Positions 7,318-14,368 of a DNA stretch of 44,306 nt are shown here, in pieces. This DNA comes from Candidatus Lambdaproteobacteria bacterium. Its GTDB lineage: Bacteria > SAR324 > JACQKK01. Position 1 is the first letter of the stretch, and each line of letters begins with the position of its first letter. The notes under the pieces were generated by a model, which was not told where the DNA came from, searched no databases, and worked only from the letters and a program-made list of their open reading frames with translations. Position numbers and translations under genes: made by a program. The stretch is taken from contig JACQKK010000121.1 of assembly GCA_016204605.1 (NCBI GenBank), positions 1-44,306 on the forward strand, written 5' to 3'.

Positions 7318-8589
7318 ATGACGACCCTGGCGCCCGGCACCTGGCAGATCGCCCGCGTGGTGGACCTGCCGGGGCCGGCCGCCCCCCGCCGCATCGCCCT
7401 CGCCGTCGCCGACCGCCTGATCCTCGCCGAAGCTCCGGCCGGGTTCCTCGCCGGGCTCGCGCCGGGCGACCTGGTGCGGGTACGGATCGAGCCGCCGGCG
7501 CGGCTGCTGGCCCTCGAACGCATCGGCGGCCCGGCGGCCGGCGGCTGGCGCGAGACGGGCGATGCCCTGCGCTGGCGCCGGCCGGGCGCCGCCCGATCGC
7601 GGATGGCCTTCCTCGGCTGGCGCCAGCAGGTGCTGCACACGATCCGCGCCCACTTCGACGGCCAGGGCTTCCTCGAAGTCGAGACCCCCGTGCTGGTGCG
7701 GGCGCCCAGCCCGGAGCCCCAGTTCGCCCCCGTGGCGGCCGGCGGGGGCTACCTCATCACCTCGCCCGAGTTCCAGCTCAAGCGCCTGCTGGTCGGCGGC
7801 TTCGAGCGCATCTACCGGCTGGGACCCGTCTTCCGCGGGGGCGAGATCGGTCGGCTGCACAACCCCGAGTTCACCCTGCTGGAGTGGTACCGGGCCGGTG
7901 CGGGCAGCGATGTCCTGGCCGCCGATCTGGAAGCGCTGCTGGCACGGCTGGCGCCGCTGGCGCTCGAGATCGCCCGCAGCGGCGCCGGTGCACCCTGGTG
8001 CCAGCCTCTCGCACGGCGAGCCGCCCTGCTGGCATCGGGCCCCTTCCCCCGCCGGCCGATCGGCGCCCTGATCCGCGAGCACACGGGCGTCGATCTGCGG
8101 GGCGTCACCACGGCGGAAGCGCTGCGGGAGCGGGCGCTCGCGGTGGGGTTCACCGGCGCCGCGGGGCTCCCCGCCGACTTCGAACGGGCGTTCTTCGCCC
8201 TGTGGGACCCGGTCGAAACCCGACTGGGCGAGGCCCCCGTGCTGGTGACCGAATGGCCCGCGCCGCTGGCCAGCCTGGCGCGCCTGCTCCCCGGCGACCC
8301 TACCCTGGCCGAGCGGATGGAGCTCTACGCGGGCGGCATGGAGCTGGCCAACGGCTTCGCGGAGCTGACCGACCCCGCCGAGCAGCGCCGGCGCTTCGAG
8401 GCGGAACTCGCCGCCCGGCGCGCGGCCGGGCTGCCGCCCCTGCCCCTGGACGAGGCCTTCCTGGCCGCGCTGGAGGAGGGAATGCCCCCCGCCGCCGGCA
8501 TGGCCCTGGGCGTCGAGCGACTGGTGATGCTCGTCACCGGCGCCGCGGAGCTGCGCGACGTGCTCCCGTTCGCCTGGGACGAGCGCTAG
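7318..8589 (+). CDS. epmA: EF-P--(R)-beta-lysine ligase EpmA with N-terminal extension
   Basis: EpmA (also GenX/PoxA/YjeA) is a class II lysyl-tRNA-synthetase paralogue that attaches beta-lysine to EF-P. The catalytic part begins near residue 95 and carries FLEVETPVLVRAPSPEPQF, the class II motif 2 region IYRLGPVFRGGEIGRLHNPEFTLLEWY, GMELANGFAELTD, and motif 3 GMALGVERLVML. The product is 423 residues, against about 325 for E. coli EpmA. The extra 80 or so N-terminal residues have an alternating hydrophobic, beta-rich pattern (WQIARVVDL...RRIALAVADRLILAE...GDLVRVRIE) that looks like a small OB-type barrel. The partner aminomutase EpmB is not in the window. Confidence 0.92.
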   Translation: MTTLAPGTWQIARVVDLPGPAAPRRIALAVADRLILAEAPAGFLAGLAPGDLVRVRIEPPARLLALERIGGPAAGGWRETGDALRWRRPGAARSRMAFLGWRQQVLHTIRAHFDGQGFLEVETPVLVRAPSPEPQFAPVAAGGGYLITSPEFQLKRLLVGGFERIYRLGPVFRGGEIGRLHNPEFTLLEWYRAGAGSDVLAADLEALLARLAPLALEIARSGAGAPWCQPLARRAALLASGPFPRRPIGALIREHTGVDLRGVTTAEALRERALAVGFTGAAGLPADFERAFFALWDPVETRLGEAPVLVTEWPAPLASLARLLPGDPTLAERMELYAGGMELANGFAELTDPAEQRRRFEAELAARRAAGLPPLPLDEAFLAALEEGMPPAAGMALGVERLVMLVTGAAELRDVLPFAWDER

Positions 8590-8695
8590 GCGGCAGCCCG
8601 GCTGGCGATCGGCGCGCTGGCGCCACCCGGAGCGACTGTCTGGGCGCCCCCGCCCGGCCGACCCATCTCGGCCCGGCCCCGCGACCGGAATCCCG

Positions 8696-9160
8696 CTAAC
8701 CCTGCCGCGGCACGACGAGCACGGGCAGGCGCGCTTCCCGCAGCACCTGCTCGGCCACGGAGCCCATCAGCAGGTGGCTCACCCCCGTGCGCCCGTGGGA
8801 GCCGATGACAATGGCGCTCACGCCGCGCCGGTGCGCCTCCGCGACGATGCCCTCGGCGATGGACTCGGCGGTGGTCGCGGCGACGATGGTCTTGACGCGC
8901 TTCTCCGCGGCCGTCTTGGGGGCGAGGGTACGGAGGTGCTCCTCGACCTCGGCGACGGCCTTGGCGCGCTTGCGCGGATTGTAAAGGTCGTCGACCGTGT
9001 AATGGGCGTAGAGGGGGTTCGGCACCTCCGTATGCTCCAGCAGGTGCAGCAGATGCACCTCGCCGCCCACGTCGACGATCGCATACGCGTACGGAATGGC
9101 ACGGTCGCCCGTCGGGGAAAAATCGGTCACCACCAGCACCTTCGTGAACCGGGGAAACAT
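8696..9160 (-). CDS. Universal stress protein, UspA family
   Basis: Members bind ATP or AMP in a Rossmann-like fold and are induced under stress; specific roles vary. The 154-residue product starts MFPRFTKVLVVTDFSPTGDRA and ends with the nucleotide-binding signature GSHGRTGVSHLLMGSVAEQVLREARLPVLVVP (G-2x-G-9x-G-S), indicating the ATP-binding subclass. The ATG at 9158-9160 has an upstream GGAGAGG; the longer open frame beyond it lacks family resemblance. It is convergent with epmA and divergent from the dehydrogenase gene. Confidence 0.92.
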   Translation of the reverse strand: MFPRFTKVLVVTDFSPTGDRAIPYAYAIVDVGGEVHLLHLLEHTEVPNPLYAHYTVDDLYNPRKRAKAVAEVEEHLRTLAPKTAAEKRVKTIVAATTAESIAEGIVAEAHRRGVSAIVIGSHGRTGVSHLLMGSVAEQVLREARLPVLVVPRQG

Positions 9161-9428
9161 GCTCGCTCCTCTCCTCGCCGCGCGCGGACCTGCGCCGAAC
9201 CGGCGCGACCCCCGATCGGTGCGGAAGCCTCGTGTGGTTCCGTCGGATTGTTCTCCATCGGGGCCCCGGAACGCAAGCACGGGCATGGCGCCAGTGCCGC
9301 CGGATAGGGATGGACTCCCCTCGTCAGGCGCGATAGAGGAGCATCGTACACCTGCCGCCGGGGGGAGGCTTCGCGCCACCAGCCATTCCCGGCGGCGCCG
9401 GCACTTTCCGCCAACCTGGAGCTGCGCC

Positions 9429-10424
9429 ATGAAGATCGCCTACTTCTTTCGCGGCAACGCCGCCACGATGGACCTGGTTCCCAAAGACCCGCCGCACGTC
9501 ATCATCCGCGCGCCGCTGAACAACATCTACTCCGAGGAGCAGATGCGGCAGGTGGCCGATGTGGACGGCATCTACGCGTTCGGCTCGTACATCAACGAGC
9601 AGGTCTTCGCCGCGGCCAAGCAGCTCAAGATCGTCCAAACCGCCGGCGCCGGATTCGACAAGCTCGACCTCGCCGCGGCTTCCAAGCGCGGCGTGTTCTG
9701 CTGCAACAACGGCAACCTGAACAGCAACCGCGTGGCCGACTTCTGCATGATGCTGATCCTGACCCAGTTCCGGCGCTATCTGCCCACCAACGAGGCGATG
9801 AAGGCGGGCGACTGGGAGCAGGCGCGGATCGAAGGCGACCAGGGGGTGGAGGTGGAAGGGAAGACCCTCGGCATCATCGGCTTCGGCAACATCGGCTCCC
9901 GCCTGGCCAAGCGCGCGCACGCCCACGACATGAAGGTGCTCTACAACGACCTGCTGCCCAACGTGAACGACGAGATCGCCCGCCAGACCGGCGCGCGGCG
10001 GGTCGAGAAGGAGGAACTCTACCGCAGCTCCGACGTGATCAGCATCAACGCCATGCTGAACGACACCACCCGCGGGCTGATCAGCGCGCGCGTGCTCGGC
10101 ATGATGAAGCCCAGCGCCTACCTGATCGTCACGGCGCGCGGCAACATCGTCGACGAGAAGGCGCTGCGCGCCGCGCTCGATGGCGGCAAGCTGGCCGGCG
10201 CCGGCATCGACGTGTTCGCGTCGGAGCCCTGGGAAGAGAACAACCCGCTGCTGAAGGCGAAGAACATCGGCCTCTCGCCCCACATCGCCGGACGGGGCCA
10301 GGAAGGCGTGGTGCGCTCCTTCAACGCCGGGCTGGAAAACATCAAGAGCTTCGTCTCCACCGGCAAAGCCCCGCGCAACATCCTCAACCCCGAGGCGCAG
10401 AAGATCGCCGCCGTCGCGCGGTAG
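9429..10424 (+). CDS. D-isomer-specific 2-hydroxyacid dehydrogenase
   Basis: An NAD(P)-dependent oxidoreductase of the phosphoglycerate/formate dehydrogenase superfamily. The 331-residue product has the dinucleotide motif GIIGFGNIGSRLAKRAHAHDMKV in the centre, followed by the catalytic arginine region (YLIVTARGNIVDEKAL), the glutamate region (GIDVFASEPWEENNPLL) and the catalytic histidine (LSPHIAGRGQEG). The N-terminus (MKIAYFFRGNAATMDLVPKDPPH) gives no substrate clue. Substrate candidates are 2-hydroxyacids such as glyoxylate/hydroxypyruvate or phosphoglycerate; the ACT domain of many SerA enzymes is absent. It is a single gene, divergent from the stress protein. Confidence 0.9.
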   Translation: MKIAYFFRGNAATMDLVPKDPPHVIIRAPLNNIYSEEQMRQVADVDGIYAFGSYINEQVFAAAKQLKIVQTAGAGFDKLDLAAASKRGVFCCNNGNLNSNRVADFCMMLILTQFRRYLPTNEAMKAGDWEQARIEGDQGVEVEGKTLGIIGFGNIGSRLAKRAHAHDMKVLYNDLLPNVNDEIARQTGARRVEKEELYRSSDVISINAMLNDTTRGLISARVLGMMKPSAYLIVTARGNIVDEKALRAALDGGKLAGAGIDVFASEPWEENNPLLKAKNIGLSPHIAGRGQEGVVRSFNAGLENIKSFVSTGKAPRNILNPEAQKIAAVAR

Positions 10425-10783
10425 GCAGCACCCCCCACCCCGGCCCTCCCTCTCCCCGCAAGGGGCGAGGGGGCCCCTGATCGGCCACCCAGGCGGCCTC
10501 ACCGTCCCCAACCCTCCCGCTCCGGAAGGCGAGGGAGGGCGCACGGCTTGCTGCTCGCCCCCAGGAAGCCCGCCCCGGGCGCAGCGAGGGGAGGGAGCAG
10601 CCGCGCCGCGGCGGGAGTGAGTCGCCCCCGGTTTGCCGGCCGGTTCTCGAAATCATGCCGCAGTTTCGCATGCGGAAGGGACGGCCCACCCCGCTTGCGC
10701 CCGCGCGCGGAGTAACGCACACTCGCGCTTGTGCATCCTTCCCGGCAAGCAGTCGTTCCCCGCTTGGGCGCTTCGCCAGCCCG
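10425..10783. repeat. Intergenic region with GC-rich hairpin repeats
   Basis: The gap after the dehydrogenase holds two imperfect palindromes of the type CCCTC...GAGGG: about 10447-10474 (CCCTCTCCCCGCAAGGGGCGAGGG core) and about 10511-10540 (CCCTCCCGCTCC...GGCGAGGGAGGG). They resemble the elements found after purL and between recR and ybaB. They may act as terminators for the upstream gene. No gene is supported here. Confidence 0.55.
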
Positions 10784-11344
10784 ATGATCCCCAGCCGCTC
10801 CGCATCTGGTGTCGCGTCCCGGCGTTGGACCGTGCTGTGCGCGGCGGCTGGGCTGCTCGCGCTGGTGCGACCCGTCGCGGCCGGGCCGGCCAACGGATTC
10901 GGCCTGGCCGGCGGGCCCGTCGTGCACAGCGTGCGCACCCAGGATCGGTCCGGCACCCTCGCCTACACGAGCGCCGGCGTGGGCCTGTTCGGCGATGCCC
11001 AGTTCACGGTGGACGACCGCTGGTCCCTCGACCCCTATCTCGCCCTGACGGCGGAGCGGGCGCAGGGCGACCTCAGCGCCGACGTCAGCAACGGCATGGC
11101 CGGCTTCCAGCTCCGGCGCTGGGCGGGAGACCGGTATCTCGCCGCCCAGGTCGGCTACCACGTGGAGCTGCGGATCGCCTCGGGTCGGACTTCCACGTTC
11201 TACGGCCCCTCGGCCGGCATCGGGACAGGCGTGGAGCGGGAGAGCGGGCTCACCTACGGCGCCACGTTCGATGCCCTGCGCCTCTTCATCTCACGCGACG
11301 TGCGGCTGGCGCTGCGAATCCACGTCGGCTGGCGGTGGCGGTGA
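10784..11344 (+). CDS. Putative exported beta-barrel protein
   Basis: No family is recognised with certainty. The ATG at 10784 gives a 186-residue product with a Sec-type signal (RRWTVLCAAAGLLALVRPVAAG) ending near residue 35. The mature part has alternating polar/hydrophobic stretches with aromatic ends (FQLRRWAGDRYLAAQVGYHVELRIASG, TYGATFDALRLFISRDVRLALRIHVGWRW) of the sort seen in outer-membrane beta-barrels. The next gene starts on top of its stop codon or three bases after it, so both belong to one operon and may be related surface proteins. An upstream in-frame ATG at 10655 would add 43 residues with no visible signal. Confidence 0.6.
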   Translation: MIPSRSASGVASRRWTVLCAAAGLLALVRPVAAGPANGFGLAGGPVVHSVRTQDRSGTLAYTSAGVGLFGDAQFTVDDRWSLDPYLALTAERAQGDLSADVSNGMAGFQLRRWAGDRYLAAQVGYHVELRIASGRTSTFYGPSAGIGTGVERESGLTYGATFDALRLFISRDVRLALRIHVGWRWR

Positions 11345-11346
11345 AC

Positions 11347-12240
11347 ATGACGCGCCGCCACGCTTTCGCCCTCCTGCTGGCCGCTGCGCTGGCGGCCGTA
11401 TTGCCGGCGCTGGCGCCCGCGGCTGCACAGGCGCAGGGGTCGCCGCGGGAGGCGGCGCCGGTGCTCACACCCATGCAGGCGCCGACGGGCACAGCGCCTG
11501 GCGCCGCGCCGGGGAGCCCGGCTCCGGGCGAGGGGATTGCGCCGGCGGCGCCCGGCCTGCGCGAGCGGGCGGAGCGGGCGCTGGAGGCGGCGCGCCCGGT
11601 CTGGAACGCGGCCTGGGAGCCGCTCAAGGGCCAGTCCCTCACCGTGGGCGGCGGCTACGCGCAGGCCACGCTGAAGTTCCCCGGCCTGGGCGGCGACGCG
11701 ACGGCGAATCCGCAGCTCACCGACAACGGGCGCGTCGTGCCTTTCATCCAGTACGAGACCGCCGAGACGTACTTCAAGACCTACCCGTTGCGCGGCGGCC
11801 AGGCCGCGCTCGGCTACAGCCTGGTGGTCCACTACGCCACATTCTCGGCGGATCGCCAGCTCCGCACCAGTGCGTTTGCAGGGGACGATCTCGGCACCCG
11901 CGTCTCGGGCGACTACGCGGCGGCCGCGCCCCAGGTGTTCGTGCGCCTGGGGCCGCTCTACCCCGACCGGCGCATCTTCTGGAAGTTCGCCGGCGGCCTG
12001 GGCGCGGGCCTGGTGCGCTTCGACGGCACGGTGCTGCCCCACAGCGTCGCAGGCGAGACGGAGCAGCCCGTCGGCCACGGCGCCGCGCGGCTGAGCCTGT
12101 TCACGGCGTTCGCCTGGGAGCTTCAGGTCGACGCGTGGGTGCTCGCCTTCTCCTCGCGCTACCTGGGCGGCTACGCCGCCAACCGGCTGTTCACCTACGA
12201 GCTGTACTCGCTCAGCCTCGGTTACTCGTTCCGGTTCTGA
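11347..12240 (+). CDS. Putative outer-membrane beta-barrel protein
   Basis: A 297-residue product with a clear signal peptide (MTRRHAFALLLAAALAAVLPALAPAAAQAQG), then an Ala/Pro/Gly-rich linker of about 45 residues and a C-terminal domain of about 200 residues with many amphipathic strands (VVPFIQYETAETYFKTYPL, AALGYSLVVHYATFSADRQ, LYSLSLGYSFRF). The last residue is phenylalanine in a strand of aromatic-alternating type, the BAM-recognised C-terminal signature. A GTG at 11341 overlapping the upstream stop (GTGA-like) is an alternative start two codons earlier. The function is unknown; the operon partner upstream is also barrel-like. Confidence 0.68.
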   Translation: MTRRHAFALLLAAALAAVLPALAPAAAQAQGSPREAAPVLTPMQAPTGTAPGAAPGSPAPGEGIAPAAPGLRERAERALEAARPVWNAAWEPLKGQSLTVGGGYAQATLKFPGLGGDATANPQLTDNGRVVPFIQYETAETYFKTYPLRGGQAALGYSLVVHYATFSADRQLRTSAFAGDDLGTRVSGDYAAAAPQVFVRLGPLYPDRRIFWKFAGGLGAGLVRFDGTVLPHSVAGETEQPVGHGAARLSLFTAFAWELQVDAWVLAFSSRYLGGYAANRLFTYELYSLSLGYSFRF

Positions 12241-12368
12241 GGCCGCTGGCGGAGGCGCTCGCTTTCGACGGATGTTCCAGCAGGTTCTTGGCGCAAGGGG
12301 CTGGAAGGGTTCGGGTTGTGGCGATGCGCAGGGTGGGGCTGTAGCCAGCAATGTTTTCTGTTTTCCCG

Positions 12369-12586
12369 TGACATTTGCCGGTGGTGTCGGGAATCGCATC
12401 CACGACGCCTTCGCCGCCTACGGCTACAGCCGCGACAAGAAACGGGGCAAGCAGCAGATCGTGGTGGGGCTGCCGGCGGACCCTGTGGCCGAGCCAGCGC
12501 AGGGAGGGGCCACCGGTCCATAGCGCGGGTGGGAACCGGGATGCCGCCGCCGGGGGCGAAACACTTTAGGGTTGACATTTGCCGGT
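12369..12586. repeat. 14-bp direct repeats flanking a transposase remnant
   Basis: TGACATTTGCCGGT occurs perfectly at 12369-12382 and 12573-12586. The two copies enclose the IS1634-like coding remnant at 12392-12496. They are in the same orientation, so they are not terminal inverted repeats; they could be leftover IS sequence, a duplicated target or recombination scar. Nothing else coding is visible between 12241 and 12851. Confidence 0.6.
12392..12496 (+). pseudogene. Remnant of an IS1634-like transposase
   Basis: A short frame encodes NRIHDAFAAYGYSRDKKRGKQQIVVGLPADP, which matches the core pattern of IS1634-family DDE transposases (a G-Y/H-S-R-D-x-R/K-x-D-x-x-Q-I-V-V/I-G-L stretch near the second catalytic region). 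The similarity stops abruptly on both sides, so this is a decayed internal piece and not a working gene. It lies in a 611-bp gap between the barrel gene and the rhodanese-like gene. The family call rests on pattern recognition of about 30 residues. Confidence 0.62.
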
Positions 12587-12851
12587 CCGACTGTCACAAA
12601 GGTACAGGACACCCGTTGCACCTGACAGTAATTGCCGGGGCGTGGTCCGCCGGCACCGGCGGCTGTGTCTCAAATCCGCGTCCCGAGCGGAACAGCGCGC
12701 GCGGGAGTGTTTGGAAGCGGACTTGCATCGAAGGGGTGGCGGGCGCCACGTTCCCGAAGTGGGAGCCGCCGTCCGCGAGCGCCGGGCAGAGGGGACGCCC
12801 GGAGCCACTGCCACAAGGATCGCCACAAGGATGGGGCACCGGAGCCATGCC

Positions 12852-13226
12852 ATGACGACTCAACCCGCCACGACCCCCGGGGCGCAACCCGCCTACAGCG
12901 GCAGCCCCGGCTGCTTCAGCGAGCTTTCGCCGCGCGAGTTCGCCCAGCGCAAGGATCTGGTGGTGCTGCTGGTGAAGGTCCCCGAGGCCGCGGCCGAATT
13001 CGCGGGCTTCCGCCGCGTGATCGCGATTCCCTGCACGCACGAGCTGGGCGATGCCTTGGCCGGCATCGGCCCGGAGCAGCCGATCGGCCTCGTCTGCCCC
13101 GACGGGGATTGCACGGGCCGCCTCGCCATCCGGCTCTCGGAAGATGGCTACTCGGTGGTGCATCTCTCCGGCGGCATGCGGGAGTGGCACCACACCTTCC
13201 GCTCGGCCCTGCCCGCGACCGGCTGA
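12852..13226 (+). CDS. Rhodanese-like domain protein
   Basis: Rhodanese domains move sulfane sulfur through a catalytic cysteine. The 124-residue product has the late part of the fold: GLVCPDGDCTGRLAIRLSEDGYSVVHLSGGMREW, matching the usual V-x-C-x-x-G-x-R-S-x-x-A...L-x-x-G-F-x-V-x-x-L-x-G-G-x-x-x-W. Cys82 stands at the catalytic position. The loop is longer or altered (CPDGDCTGR) with a second Cys87, and the N-terminal half is poorly conserved (the usual ID.R strand is VLLVKV). The start is the ATG at 12852; another ATG five bases earlier is out of frame. A catalytic or purely sulfur-binding role cannot be decided. Confidence 0.72.
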   Translation: MTTQPATTPGAQPAYSGSPGCFSELSPREFAQRKDLVVLLVKVPEAAAEFAGFRRVIAIPCTHELGDALAGIGPEQPIGLVCPDGDCTGRLAIRLSEDGYSVVHLSGGMREWHHTFRSALPATG

Positions 13227-13465
13227 GCCCCCATGGCACCAGGCGGCTGCGCCCGTCGCGGTGCCGCAGGGATGCCGCAGTGCCGGCGCGCCGACCCAGG
13301 TTTGCCTCGTCTTGAGCCCCAGCCGTTCCTTCCGGTTGCCGTTCGATTTCCCGAGCCAACGTTCCTGGAGCGGTCCCTACCGGCGCCGAACCGCGGTCGC
13401 CGTCATGGCAGGGCCAAGTGGGCGTGTTTGAACCGCATTCTGCCAACCATATCGACACACCCCGC

Positions 13466-14152
13466 TCATGCGGTCGATTGTTTATGCGAGCTCGTCCTAA
13501 AGAACGAAATACTACCTATTACGCCAAACACGATTGTCAGTATGATGCCAACAATTGACAACGGAATCGAGAGGGAATTTAGCAGTCGGTTCCTCTCAAA
13601 CTCCTCATTCCTTGTCTTAATTACGCCAACGAGTTCGCTGAATTTTCTTCTCACGGCATCATGATCGCCTTTGTCGAGAAACGCGACGGAGTCATTCAGA
13701 ATATTCTTCTCTGCCTCCGGCAGACCAGCAAAAGGTGCGAGTTCTTCATTCTTTTTGATGATTTCTGTGACCCAATATTTCCAGATATTTATCTTCTTAT
13801 CGTCAACATCGTTCGCTACACCGTCTCTGTTGACCAATGCAACGAGAAGCCGTCTAAGATATCTACTCATGTCCGCCCTGAAATCATAGTCATCGGCGGA
13901 GTCTCTTTGTAGGCCTTTATATATGTTTACTACATCGTTAACGTCACGTACTGTTCCCAAGTTAAGTGCATTAATCATCACCTTGTTGAATTCCATCGCA
14001 TCGATTCGTGGACTTGATTTACGAATTATTAGGAAAGCAATACCCACGTATATAATGAGAAACAAGAGTATCCCCATAGAAAAAATACCTCTAAAGAGAT
14101 GGCGAAATTCTTCACGTAAGATTGTCCGATAAATGAAGGTGAGAGCATTCAT
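13466..14152 (-). CDS. A+T-rich orphan gene, predicted membrane protein
   Basis: No family is recognised. The ATG at 14150-14152 has GGGAGG seven bases upstream, giving 228 residues. A hydrophobic segment near residues 24-44 (IFSMGILLFLIIYVGIAFLII) and another near the C-terminus (IPLSIVGIILTIVFGVIGSISFF) enclose a charged, mainly helical middle of about 150 residues, so the middle probably faces one side of the membrane as a hairpin-anchored domain. Base composition and codon use are strikingly A+T-rich compared with every neighbour except the gene at 17542-18060, which suggests recent transfer. It lies downstream of purL, separated by a fragment of the purL 3' end. Function is unknown; a toxin or defence role is possible but unsupported. 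Confidence 0.72.
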   Translation of the reverse strand: MNALTFIYRTILREEFRHLFRGIFSMGILLFLIIYVGIAFLIIRKSSPRIDAMEFNKVMINALNLGTVRDVNDVVNIYKGLQRDSADDYDFRADMSRYLRRLLVALVNRDGVANDVDDKKINIWKYWVTEIIKKNEELAPFAGLPEAEKNILNDSVAFLDKGDHDAVRRKFSELVGVIKTRNEEFERNRLLNSLSIPLSIVGIILTIVFGVIGSISFFRTSSHKQSTA

Positions 14153-14233
14153 AATTCCGCCTCCCGTGTCACTCTTGGCAGTTCGCCACATACTATGCGA
14201 TTGACCAAACCGAGTCTCCACTGTACACAGATA

Positions 14234-14290
14234 TCATAATTCTAGTGGAGGCGCCTGCCACGCCTCCTTGAGCCGGGCCAGCGGCAGGTC
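14234..14290 (-). pseudogene. Duplicate of the purL 3' end with an alternative tail
   Basis: Bases 14253-14290 are a perfect 38-bp copy of 14388-14425 inside purL. Read in the purL frame on the minus strand, the fragment encodes DLPLARLKEAWQAPPLEL and a TGA, while the intact gene encodes DLPLARLKEAWQAPLREL and TGA: same length to the stop, two differing residues, and the last codons (GCG CCT CCA CTA GAA TTA) differ from purL (GCC CCC TTG CGG GAG CTG). It is too short to be a gene. It marks the junction between GC-rich purL sequence and the A+T-rich gene, and looks like a displaced gene end. Confidence 0.85.
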
Positions 14291-14309
14291 GCAGCGACCA
14301 CTCCCCCGA

Positions 14310-14335
14310 CCCCCTCTCCGCCCGCGGAGAGGGGG
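14310..14335 (-). terminator. Strong hairpin downstream of purL
   Basis: CCCCCTCTCCG and CGGAGAGGGGG form a perfect 11-bp stem around a CCCG-type loop, 34 bp after the purL stop codon. There is no T-tract, but position and stability suggest transcription termination or 3'-end protection. It belongs to the same GC-rich palindrome style seen at about 10.45 kb and 18.77 kb. Confidence 0.6.
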
Positions 14336-14368
14336 TATCCGCGTTAGGGGCGCGGGTGAGGTGGGCGT

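Noticed and set aside
10633-11340. Reading the second barrel gene as a fusion starting at 10633
   Set aside because: The upstream part is out-of-frame overlap with the first barrel gene; the signal peptide at 11347 marks the true start.
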